Below, one piece after another: positions 6,763-13,408 of a stretch of 13,408 bases of DNA. Source of the DNA: Elusimicrobiota bacterium (GTDB lineage: Bacteria; CG03; SLGR01; PWQF01). A model generated the notes under the pieces. The model searched no databases and was not told the DNA's origin. It was given only the letters and a program-made list of their open reading frames with translations. A program made the position numbers and the translations under genes. The DNA lies in the NCBI GenBank assembly GCA_003556865.1, contig PWQF01000155.1:1-13408 (forward strand), given 5' to 3'. Within the stretch, counting starts at the first letter, position 1; the number at the start of each line of letters is the position of its first letter.

Positions 6763-9700
6763 TTACTTGACATCACACCGTAGACAGCGGAGAGCCTCCG
6801 AACGGGCCTGACTTTTGGTCAGGCCCCGGCTCACCTCACTGAAACTGTTAAGCCTATCCTTAAGTTTTATTTTCTTTATTTTCCTGGGGCCTCCGCCACC
6901 GGGACTTGAGGGGACTTCCATAGAATAGCTGAACTGTTCAAAAACTGAATTGAACCTTTCCCCGCCTTCAAGCTCGCGGTCTATATTTAAAGCAACCTTT
7001 TTTCCCATTGCCAGGGCCTGGGCGGCGGTAGAGGGGCCGCTTACCACATCCCCGGCACCGTATACTCCCGGGGCAAGCTTAAGGCTGAAGGGGTCGGCAG
7101 CTGCAGTTCCGTCAGAAGAGAGGGTTATCCCGCATTCAGCTAAATAATCTTTTTCAACCCCCTCACCCACAGCTATAATAGCGGAGTCGCATTTTAAGTT
7201 TTCACTCCTGCCGGCAGGCACGGGCCGGGGGCGTCCGGAGGAATCATATTCTCCCGGCCGGGTAACAGCTGCCTTTAAAGATTTAAGGTTCCCGGAAGAG
7301 CCCAGGAATTCTTTCGGAGTTCTCCAGAATTTAAATTTGATTTTTTCTTCAGAGGCATCATTTATCTCATGCTCAATTGCAGGCATATCATCTCTGCCCC
7401 TCCTGTATAATAAGGTGACTTCGGCCCCCGTCCTTAAAGCAGTGCGCGCAGCATCAATTGCAACATTGCCCCCACCTATAATTATTGTCTTTTTTCCGAG
7501 GGAAGGGTGGGTGCCCGAGGCTACGGCCTCAAGATATCCGGTTCCGCTCATTACCCCCTTAAGTCCGGCGCCGGGTATTTTAAGCTCCCTGCTGCTGTAA
7601 GCGCCAGCAGCCATTACCATGGCATCATTTCTCTTTTTAAGTTTTTTAAACTCCTCCGCCGTTATCTTTCTTCCTGTTTTAATTTCCACTCCCAACTTTT
7701 CTATAAAACCTATTTCTCTTTCAAGCACTTCCCGGGGAAGCCTGTAGGAAGGGATACCCCACCTTAAAATACCTCCGGGTTCACTCTTTTTTTCATACAC
7801 CTTCACCTTATGGCCCATAAGGGCAAGATAAAAAGAGGCAGCCAGGCCGGCAGGTCCGGATCCTATTACCCCGATCTTTTTAGAAGTGGAAGGGAGCCTC
7901 CTCTTTCTTATTTTATCCTCAATTGCCTTAAGCTTTCCCTCTTTATTTATTTGGTCGGCTATATAGCGGTGAACCTCTCCCTGGGCTACAGGCGCATCAA
8001 TATCCTCCCGGCGGCATCTCATTTTACAGTGGAAGTGGCATATCCGGCCCATAGTTGACGGAAGGGGGTTATCCTTAAGTATCAGCTCAAAGGCCTCCTC
8101 CTGCCTTTCCTCCTTAAGAAGCTGAAGGTAGCCGGGCACATTCATCTGGAGAGGACAGCTGTTTTCACAGGGGGAAATAAAAAGATCCCCGCACACCCCG
8201 GCCTGGCAGTAACCTTCTTTTATATGGCTGATATATTCACTGCCAAAATATTTCATGGTGGTAAGCACGGGGTTGGGCCCGGTCTGCCCCAGCCCGCATA
8301 AAGCGGTATCCTTTATAACTCCGCTTAAGCTATCCAGTTCCTCCAGAAGCTTTATTTTACCCTCTCCTTTTTTTATTTTAGCGAGCATATCCAGAGAGTG
8401 GTTTATCCCCTCCCTGCAGGGAACACACTTGCCGCAGGATTCGGAAGTAGTAAACTCCGTAAAGTAGTGGGCCACATCAACCATACAGTTATCCTCATCC
8501 ATAACCACTACCCCGCCGGAGCCCATAATGGCCCCTATTTCCGCCAAAGCCTCGTAATCTATCGTGCTTTCAAATTTACCGGAGGGTATGCAGCCGCCGG
8601 AAGGACCGCCGGTCTGAACGGCCTTTATACTTCGCCCTTTTCCCGCTCCTCCCCCTATATCGTAAACCAGCTTCCGCAGCGGCGTACCCAGGGGCAATTC
8701 CACCAGACCCGTATTCTTAATTTTTCCCACCAGAGAAAAGACCTTGGTGCCCGTGCTTTTTTCTGTCCCTGTTTTTGCAAAATCCTCCCCCCCCCTGGCC
8801 ATAATCATGGGTATATTGGATAAGGTTTCCACGTTATTGATGCAGGTCGGCTTTCCGTAAACCCCTTTTTCAGAAGGGTAGGGAGGCCGGGGCATAGGCC
8901 ATCCCGGGTGCCCGTGTATGGAGGATATAAGGGCGGTCTCTTCACCGCACACAAAAGCGCCGGCCCCTTCAACTATATGAACTTCAAAATCAAAGTCCGA
9001 CCCCATTATCTTTTTGCCCAAGATCCCCTTATCCCGGGCCTGCTTTACAGCTTTTTTGAGCCTATGAACGGCAACCGGATATTCTGCCCGGCAGTAAATA
9101 ATGCCTTCCCCGGCTCCTGTTATATATCCGGCCAGGATCATACCTTCAATTATCATATGAGGGTCACCCTCAAGTTCGTTGCGGTTCATATAGGCTCCCG
9201 GGTCTCCTTCGTCCGCATTGCATATTATGTACTTGGGGCTTAAAGGGTTTTCCCTCAGCATATTCCACTTAAGCCATACGGGAAACCCCGCACCCCCTCT
9301 TCCCCTCAGGCCCGATTCCCTTATCTCTTTAAGAGCCTCATCGGGACCCGGACCCCGGAGGACATCATATAGGGGCCGGTATCCCCCCGCCCCAATATAT
9401 TCCTCTATATCCAGAGGGTTAATGATTCCGCAGTCCCTGAGAACATCTTTCTGCTGACCCCTGTAAAAATCTATTTCATTCCATGAGGGAACATTTTTAA
9501 GCCCCTCCCCGTAACTTATTTTAGAAGTATGATGGTTCCACTCCCGGATCTTAAGAAGAGTCTTGCCGTTAACCGGATTCCCCGCGGCGATATTATCAAC
9601 CGCCTCCCCTATGCTCTCCGGGTCAACCCCGCTCATAATCGTAAGGGGTTTACCGGGCACATATATATTTACAAGGGGTTCGGCCGCGCAGAAACCGAAA

Positions 9701-9894
9701 CATCCCGTGGGGACAAGAAGGGCTTCCAGTTTCCTGCGGCTAAGCTCTTTCTCAAACCGGCTGTATATCAGCTCGGCATTATTGCCTATCCCGCAGGTGC
9801 TCATCCCCACTGCAATCCTGGGGATAGAAGGCTTTATCTTAGCCAGTCCCCTGTCCCTTATTTTTAAAAGATCTTTTAAAGTTTTAATTTTCAT
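6763..9894 (-). CDS. NuoF-GltD fusion: HydB-like flavoprotein joined to an NfnB/GltD-like NADPH oxidoreductase
   Basis: An uninterrupted 1043-residue two-part flavoprotein. Part one resembles HydB/HndC/NuoF: a thioredoxin-like segment (about 25-105) with Cys34, Cys65 and Cys69; the FMN/NADH region with GRGGAGFP (198-205), NADEGDPGAY (226-235) and GAFVCGEETAL (312-322); and the NuoF [4Fe-4S] site CGKCVPC (Cys487, 490, 493) plus Cys533. Part two starts at about 563: a GltD-type N-terminal cluster domain (Cys563, 568, 576, 580, then Cys619, 623, 627), an FAD site GVIGSGPAGLAA (675-686), an NADPH site IIGGGNVAIDAAR (805-817) with YRRGRDDMPA (830-839), and the second FAD motif GVYGAGDV (943-950). 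It ends RCLRC (1036-1040). The usual pair of ferredoxin domains at the end of HydB is absent, replaced by part two. Its ATG overlaps the nuoE stop by 4 bp. Part two probably adds NADP(H) chemistry to the hydrogenase complex; this role is inferred. Confidence 0.9.
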   Translation of the reverse strand: MKIKTLKDLLKIRDRGLAKIKPSIPRIAVGMSTCGIGNNAELIYSRFEKELSRRKLEALLVPTGCFGFCAAEPLVNIYVPGKPLTIMSGVDPESIGEAVDNIAAGNPVNGKTLLKIREWNHHTSKISYGEGLKNVPSWNEIDFYRGQQKDVLRDCGIINPLDIEEYIGAGGYRPLYDVLRGPGPDEALKEIRESGLRGRGGAGFPVWLKWNMLRENPLSPKYIICNADEGDPGAYMNRNELEGDPHMIIEGMILAGYITGAGEGIIYCRAEYPVAVHRLKKAVKQARDKGILGKKIMGSDFDFEVHIVEGAGAFVCGEETALISSIHGHPGWPMPRPPYPSEKGVYGKPTCINNVETLSNIPMIMARGGEDFAKTGTEKSTGTKVFSLVGKIKNTGLVELPLGTPLRKLVYDIGGGAGKGRSIKAVQTGGPSGGCIPSGKFESTIDYEALAEIGAIMGSGGVVVMDEDNCMVDVAHYFTEFTTSESCGKCVPCREGINHSLDMLAKIKKGEGKIKLLEELDSLSGVIKDTALCGLGQTGPNPVLTTMKYFGSEYISHIKEGYCQAGVCGDLFISPCENSCPLQMNVPGYLQLLKEERQEEAFELILKDNPLPSTMGRICHFHCKMRCRREDIDAPVAQGEVHRYIADQINKEGKLKAIEDKIRKRRLPSTSKKIGVIGSGPAGLAASFYLALMGHKVKVYEKKSEPGGILRWGIPSYRLPREVLEREIGFIEKLGVEIKTGRKITAEEFKKLKKRNDAMVMAAGAYSSRELKIPGAGLKGVMSGTGYLEAVASGTHPSLGKKTIIIGGGNVAIDAARTALRTGAEVTLLYRRGRDDMPAIEHEINDASEEKIKFKFWRTPKEFLGSSGNLKSLKAAVTRPGEYDSSGRPRPVPAGRSENLKCDSAIIAVGEGVEKDYLAECGITLSSDGTAAADPFSLKLAPGVYGAGDVVSGPSTAAQALAMGKKVALNIDRELEGGERFNSVFEQFSYSMEVPSSPGGGGPRKIKKIKLKDRLNSFSEVSRGLTKSQARSEALRCLRCDVK

Positions 9895-10394
9895 GATTTT
9901 GTTCCCAGTATTTCATTTAGTCTGTCCTTAACCATATCCACGGTAACATTCCCGTATATCTTTCCGTCTATCTCCACCACCGGTGCCAGGGCGCACTGGC
10001 CAAAACAGGCAACAGACCTTAGCGTAAGCTTGCGGTCCGTGGTGGTAAGAAAAAGCTTGGCATCGCTGGTATCCTCTCCTTCAAATTCGTAGTTTTCCCT
10101 AAGATAATCAAGTATTTTTTTTGAACCCTTTGTATGGCAGGCTGTTCCCCTGCAGATGGAAATGCAGTGATCCCCCTGGGGTATAAGGTTGAAAAAAGAG
10201 TAAAAAGTTACCACACCGTAAATTTTTGCATAGGGTATTTTTGTTTTTTCCGCAACATAGGCCAGGGTTTTTTCAGGCAGGTAATTATGCCTGTTTTTTT
10301 TCTGAATCTCTTCCAGGGTGCTTAAAAGAGCGCCGTGGCTTCCCCTGTATTTTCTTATTATCCTGTCTGTCTCTTTAATTTTTTCTGCATTCAC
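9891..10394 (-). CDS. hydC: NuoE/HydC-like [2Fe-2S] subunit of the hydrogenase complex
   Basis: A 167-residue member of the complex I 24 kDa (NuoE) family, which in bifurcating hydrogenases carries electrons next to the NuoF-like flavin subunit. The thioredoxin-like [2Fe-2S] site is complete: Cys81 and Cys86 in CRGTAC, and Cys130 and Cys134 in CFGQC, preceded by the family helix region VVTFYSFF (61-68). The start is GTG (10394-10392), 16 nt after the hydF stop, with AAGGAG (10407-10402) 7 nt upstream. An ATG four bases further on is out of frame. Its stop overlaps the ATG of the nuoF-gltD gene (ATGA), a strong sign of translational coupling and equal production. Naming follows the hydABC scheme; hndA would be equivalent. 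Confidence 0.93.
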   Translation of the reverse strand: MNAEKIKETDRIIRKYRGSHGALLSTLEEIQKKNRHNYLPEKTLAYVAEKTKIPYAKIYGVVTFYSFFNLIPQGDHCISICRGTACHTKGSKKILDYLRENYEFEGEDTSDAKLFLTTTDRKLTLRSVACFGQCALAPVVEIDGKIYGNVTVDMVKDRLNEILGTKS

Positions 10395-10410
10395 TTTATT
10401 GCTCCTTATG

Positions 10411-11682
10411 TTAATATTTTATCTTCCAGGGTTCCAGAACCCTGTCCAGTACGGCAAGCCCTTTCATATAGGCCAGAAAAAGGCCGTAATTTGTATATGG
10501 CACACCGGCCGAATCCAGAACCTGAAGCCTGGCCTGCAGTTTCTGTGAACTTATCATGCAGCCGCCGCAGTGTATGACCAGTGAATAATGAGTTAATTCC
10601 AGGGCTTCACCGAATTCCCGCCCGAAGCTGAATTCAATTTTTACCCCGGGCAAGCTATTTTCTATAAACCGGGGGATCTTTACCGTGCCTATATCTTCGG
10701 CTATCCGTGAATGGTTACAGGCCTCGGCCACCAGCACGCTGTCCCCCTTTTTCAAACCTTCCAAAGCCCTCAGGCCACAAACAAACCGGACAAGATTTCC
10801 CCGGCTGAAATAATTGATCATTATCATTGAAAAAGTGGTCAGGGGAATATCCTTATCCAGCCAGCGGTGAACCACGCCGGCGGCCTGGGAATCGGTTATT
10901 ACACCTGCCGGTTTTTCCCTAAAAGAAGATATGAATTTTTTAAACCTTTCCTTTTCCTTATTTTTAATAATAGTATCACGGGAATCAGCTGCTGATAAAT
11001 CCAGGCGGAAAGAAGAGGGATAGGCCCAGTTCCTTGTAATATATTCCTCTGTCATGGCCTGGGGCCGCAGAAACCTTCCGGGAGGGGTTTCCTGATCCAT
11101 TGGTATTACCATAACATAAAAAGAATTCTTCTGTAAAAAAGGGAGAAGCCTGGTCTTCTGGTTTTTACTCTTAAAATTACTGATTAAAAAATTTAAAAGG
11201 TCCTGGCGGTTCCGGGACTCCAAAACATTTATTTTTATATTTTTATATTTTTTTAAAAACCTGTTTTTCTCTTCCAGCTTATTAATAAGCTCCCTGTCTT
11301 CGGGCCTGAAAAGATTATAAATAATTAAAGCCTCTTTTTGCTGACCATCTATAAGTGATGCCAGCTCTTTTTCAGAATTAAGTTCTGCTGATGAAGGGTC
11401 AACAACCAGTAAAATTAAGTCACACTCCTTAAGGAGCTTTAAACCCTTCTTCTTTTTCTTGCCCCCCAGCCCCCCGGCCTCGTTTATTCCAGCAGTATCA
11501 TAAAAGCTGACCGGTCCCATTCCGTGAAGTTCCTGGTTAATTACCCTGGTGTCGGCAGTAGTCCCGGGGGTTTCATCTACGATACTGGCCTCCTGCTGTG
11601 AAAGCAGGTTAACCAGGGAGCTTTTGCCAGAGTTCATTTTTCCGAATATACCTATATTATCTCTTTCAACAATTACAGACAT
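10411..11682 (-). CDS. hydF: [FeFe]-hydrogenase maturation GTPase HydF
   Basis: HydF is the scaffold that assembles the 2Fe subcluster with HydE and HydG products and delivers it to HydA. The 423 residues contain a GTPase domain with P-loop GKMNSGKS (14-21), switch residues TPGTTAD (38-44) and DTAG (62-65), then a dimerisation domain and a cluster-binding domain. The expected C-x-H...H-C-x2-C ligands are Cys322-Asn-His324 and His371-Cys372-Gly-Gly-Cys375. The usual NKxD guanine-recognition motif is not present where expected: the position reads YNLFRPED (122-129). A lysine run (KKKKK, 75-79) follows the G3 region. The ATG lies 17 bp inside the end of hydE, so translation is probably coupled. 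Confidence 0.95.
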   Translation of the reverse strand: MSVIVERDNIGIFGKMNSGKSSLVNLLSQQEASIVDETPGTTADTRVINQELHGMGPVSFYDTAGINEAGGLGGKKKKKGLKLLKECDLILLVVDPSSAELNSEKELASLIDGQQKEALIIYNLFRPEDRELINKLEEKNRFLKKYKNIKINVLESRNRQDLLNFLISNFKSKNQKTRLLPFLQKNSFYVMVIPMDQETPPGRFLRPQAMTEEYITRNWAYPSSFRLDLSAADSRDTIIKNKEKERFKKFISSFREKPAGVITDSQAAGVVHRWLDKDIPLTTFSMIMINYFSRGNLVRFVCGLRALEGLKKGDSVLVAEACNHSRIAEDIGTVKIPRFIENSLPGVKIEFSFGREFGEALELTHYSLVIHCGGCMISSQKLQARLQVLDSAGVPYTNYGLFLAYMKGLAVLDRVLEPWKIKY

Positions 11683-12733
11683 CTTTTTTTAACTCTCTTT
11701 TTAAAAAACGCGGGGAATCGCCCCATTCATTTAATACAGGTTCAAGCCCTATTTTTTTTACTCTCTTTATTATACACTCAAAGCATTCAGCAGGCCCTTC
11801 CTTCAGACAGGGCTTTCCGTCATAAAGAGTATATTGGGGCCTGTATTTTTCCGGAGTGGCCACGGGCATTATAACGTTCGCCCCCGCTATGAGGGCCTTT
11901 TCCCTTCCTTCAGGATCAAGGGCCTGAAGAGCCGTGGGTGCGGCAATATTTATATCGGGCATCATAAGCCTTAAGACTGATATCATGTTAATACTTTTAG
12001 AAAAAGCCTCCTCCCTGCTGTAACTATTTTCCTTGAGAGGGCTGCCGGAAAAGGGTATATACGGACCCATTCCCACCATATCAATATCCATCTTTCTAAT
12101 AAAGAGTAAATCCCGGGCCAGGTCTGAAACTCTCTGAAAAGGAGAAGATATAATAACCCCGGTTCCTACCTGAAACCCGGTCTCCCTCAGGTAGTCCAGA
12201 GATTTTTTCCGCTTCTCAAAGCTCATATCCCGGGGATGAAGCCGGGCATAATGACCTGGAGAAGAAGTCTCTATCCGTAAAAGATACCTGTGAGCGCCTG
12301 CCTCATAAAATTTCCTGTAAATATCTTCCTCCTGCTCTCCCACCGAAAGAGTAATCCCCATCTCCGGAAAGCGGTTTTTAATCTCCCTTACAACTTCAGA
12401 AACAAAATCAGTAAACTCTTTTCCCTGCTGCTGGCCTGACTGTAAAACCAGCGACCTGAAGCCTGCTTCCCGGCTTAATCGGACAGCTTCCATTATCTCT
12501 TTTTTACTCATCATATAACGCTTCAGGGATCTGTTTGATTTCCTGATGCCGCAGTAAAGGCAGTCTTTGGAGCAGATATTTGAAAACTCTATCAGGGCGC
12601 GGAAAAATATTTTAGACCCCCGGCATTTATCCCTTATCCGGGACGCCTCCCTGACCAAAAGCTTCTGTTCCTCCCATGAACAGTTTATCAGCCTTTGAAG
12701 CTTTTTCTTAGAAAAAAAGGTCTCTTTCTCCAT
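11666..12733 (-). CDS. hydE: [FeFe]-hydrogenase maturation radical SAM enzyme HydE
   Basis: HydE is a radical S-adenosylmethionine enzyme that acts in making the dithiomethylamine-bridged 2Fe precursor. The 355 residues match family length. The radical SAM cluster ligands are Cys54, Cys58 and Cys61 (C-x3-C-x2-C in CSKDCLYC). The GEQEED stretch (132-137) and LRIETSSPGHYARLHP (152-167) match the conserved barrel. A second, family-optional cluster site, Cys309-x7-Cys317-x2-Cys320, is also kept, with the spacing of the Thermotoga enzyme. The ATG overlaps the end of hydG by 26 bp and the stop overlaps hydF by 17 bp. The last residues read CNC, a chance-level feature forced partly by the hydF overlap. 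Confidence 0.95.
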   Translation of the reverse strand: MEKETFFSKKKLQRLINCSWEEQKLLVREASRIRDKCRGSKIFFRALIEFSNICSKDCLYCGIRKSNRSLKRYMMSKKEIMEAVRLSREAGFRSLVLQSGQQQGKEFTDFVSEVVREIKNRFPEMGITLSVGEQEEDIYRKFYEAGAHRYLLRIETSSPGHYARLHPRDMSFEKRKKSLDYLRETGFQVGTGVIISSPFQRVSDLARDLLFIRKMDIDMVGMGPYIPFSGSPLKENSYSREEAFSKSINMISVLRLMMPDINIAAPTALQALDPEGREKALIAGANVIMPVATPEKYRPQYTLYDGKPCLKEGPAECFECIIKRVKKIGLEPVLNEWGDSPRFLKRELKKDVCNC

Positions 12734-13408
12734 TTTTTATCTTTTCTAAATACTTTTCTGTCTCAATACGCCTGGTTTTCTGCGGAATCTTTTTTAAATT
12801 ATTTCTTATAAGTTCTTCCCCGGCGTATTTTACCTCTTCATCACCGTAATCCTCAAGGTATTCCTGGAGGGTAACAAGTGCATTGGGAAGGCAGTGAAGC
12901 TTTATCAGCCCCGGACGGGCAAGGTCCATAAAATCCTCCCCCACTCTGCCCACCCGGTAACAGCCCGTGCAGAAAGAGGGGATATGCCCTTTCTTTATTA
13001 CCGCCTTTATAACCTCTCCCGTGGAACGGGTATCATTCAGAGAGAACTGGCCCGTCCTCAGATTGATATCCGTAGGATCCGAGTAGCCCCCGGGAGATGT
13101 GCTGGAAGAAGCGCTTATCTGGGAAACCCCCAGTTCAATAACCTCTTCCCTTATTTCCGGCTTTTCCCTTGTAGATAATATTATTCCGGTATAGGGCACG
13201 GCGCAGCGCAGAACAGCAACTATTTTTTTAAATTCCCTGTCGGAAACAGGAAAAGGAATGCTGCTGGAAAGGGGCGCGCCCGGCGCGGGTTCCACCCTGG
13301 GAACAGATATTGTATGTGGTCCCACCCCGTATTTTTTTTCAAGATACCTGGAATGCTCTAAAAGCCCCAGAACCTCAAACCTGTAATCATAAAGACCGAA
13401 AAGAGCCC
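12708..13408 (-). CDS. hydG: [FeFe]-hydrogenase maturation radical SAM tyrosine lyase HydG (C-terminal half; N-terminus outside the window)
   Basis: HydG cleaves tyrosine to give the CO and cyanide ligands of the H-cluster. The frame is open to the right edge, so 233 residues of an enzyme of about 470 are visible. The first residues (ALFGLYDYRFEVLGLL) and GVGPHTISVPR are characteristic of HydG. SQISASSSTSPGGY is conserved in the second half, and the auxiliary cluster ligands appear as Cys-Thr-Gly-Cys (12971-12960) in FCTGCYRVGR. The radical SAM CxxxCxxC motif must lie beyond 13408. A GTG at 13325-13323 could be mistaken for a start, but homology continues upstream without a break. It is the first visible gene of the hyd operon and overlaps hydE by 26 bp. 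Confidence 0.95.
   Translation of the reverse strand, partial: ALFGLYDYRFEVLGLLEHSRYLEKKYGVGPHTISVPRVEPAPGAPLSSSIPFPVSDREFKKIVAVLRCAVPYTGIILSTREKPEIREEVIELGVSQISASSSTSPGGYSDPTDINLRTGQFSLNDTRSTGEVIKAVIKKGHIPSFCTGCYRVGRVGEDFMDLARPGLIKLHCLPNALVTLQEYLEDYGDEEVKYAGEELIRNNLKKIPQKTRRIETEKYLEKIKNGERDLFF

Noticed and set aside
8398..8823. Plus-strand open frame of 141 codons inside the fusion gene
   Set aside because: Antisense shadow of the NuoF region; no ribosome site, no family features, and composition follows the opposite gene.
6763..9894. The NuoF-GltD junction as an assembly or frameshift artefact joining two genes
   Set aside because: The frame is continuous with conserved motifs on both sides, the linker contains GltD-type cysteines at expected spacing, and there is no leftover start, ribosome site or stop at the junction. 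Only read data could exclude it fully.
13123..13325. Separate small gene starting at the GTG at 13325
   Set aside because: The HydG-like reading frame continues upstream to the window edge with conserved residues, so this is an internal codon.
1..13408. Search for CRISPR arrays, tRNA or rRNA genes, insertion sequences and attachment sites
   Set aside because: No regularly spaced repeats, transposase motifs, terminal inverted repeats or recognisable RNA gene sequences were seen; the region is densely filled with ordinary metabolic genes.

Overview
The window looks like chromosome from an anaerobic, fermentative, hydrogen-metabolising bacterium. The evidence is a complete [FeFe]-hydrogenase set (three maturases and three structural subunits), a catabolic-type glutamate dehydrogenase and a cobalamin riboswitch. 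Codons such as ATA, AGA and AGG are common. I cannot name the phylum: Clostridia-like Firmicutes, Elusimicrobiota or a related uncultured anaerobic lineage would all fit. No rRNA, tRNA, CRISPR array, insertion sequence or phage gene was seen.

Layout. (1) At 1-374 (-) is the N-terminal part of a BtuF-like cobalamin-binding lipoprotein, preceded by a cobalamin riboswitch (about 421-540) with a terminator hairpin directly against the start codon. (2) At 680-1961 (+), from a divergent promoter, are the membrane protease HtpX and a MaoC-type hydratase. (3) At 1955-3418 (-) are a zinc-finger protein of unknown function and an AEC-family permease, converging on maoC with a 7 bp overlap. (4) At 3601-4959 (+) is gdhA, with its own promoter. 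(5) From 4963 to beyond the right end (-) is one tightly packed operon, read hydG (partial), hydE, hydF, nuoE/hydC, a nuoF-gltD fusion, hydA. Its genes overlap or are separated by under 20 bp, and its promoter lies outside the window.

How the genes work together. HydG, HydE and HydF build and insert the 2Fe subcluster of the H-cluster into HydA. The NuoE-like and NuoF-like proteins link HydA to pyridine nucleotide, as in trimeric electron-bifurcating or NADH-dependent hydrogenases. The most unusual element is the 1043-residue middle subunit. Its NuoF part lacks the usual C-terminal pair of [4Fe-4S] ferredoxin domains and runs directly into a complete GltD/NfnB-like flavoprotein with FAD and NADPH sites. 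This predicts one complex connecting H2, NAD(H), NADP(H) and possibly ferredoxin. GdhA, whose gene ends 3 bp from the end of hydA, would make or use NAD(P)H from glutamate, so the two could be linked through the nucleotide pool; that link is inference.
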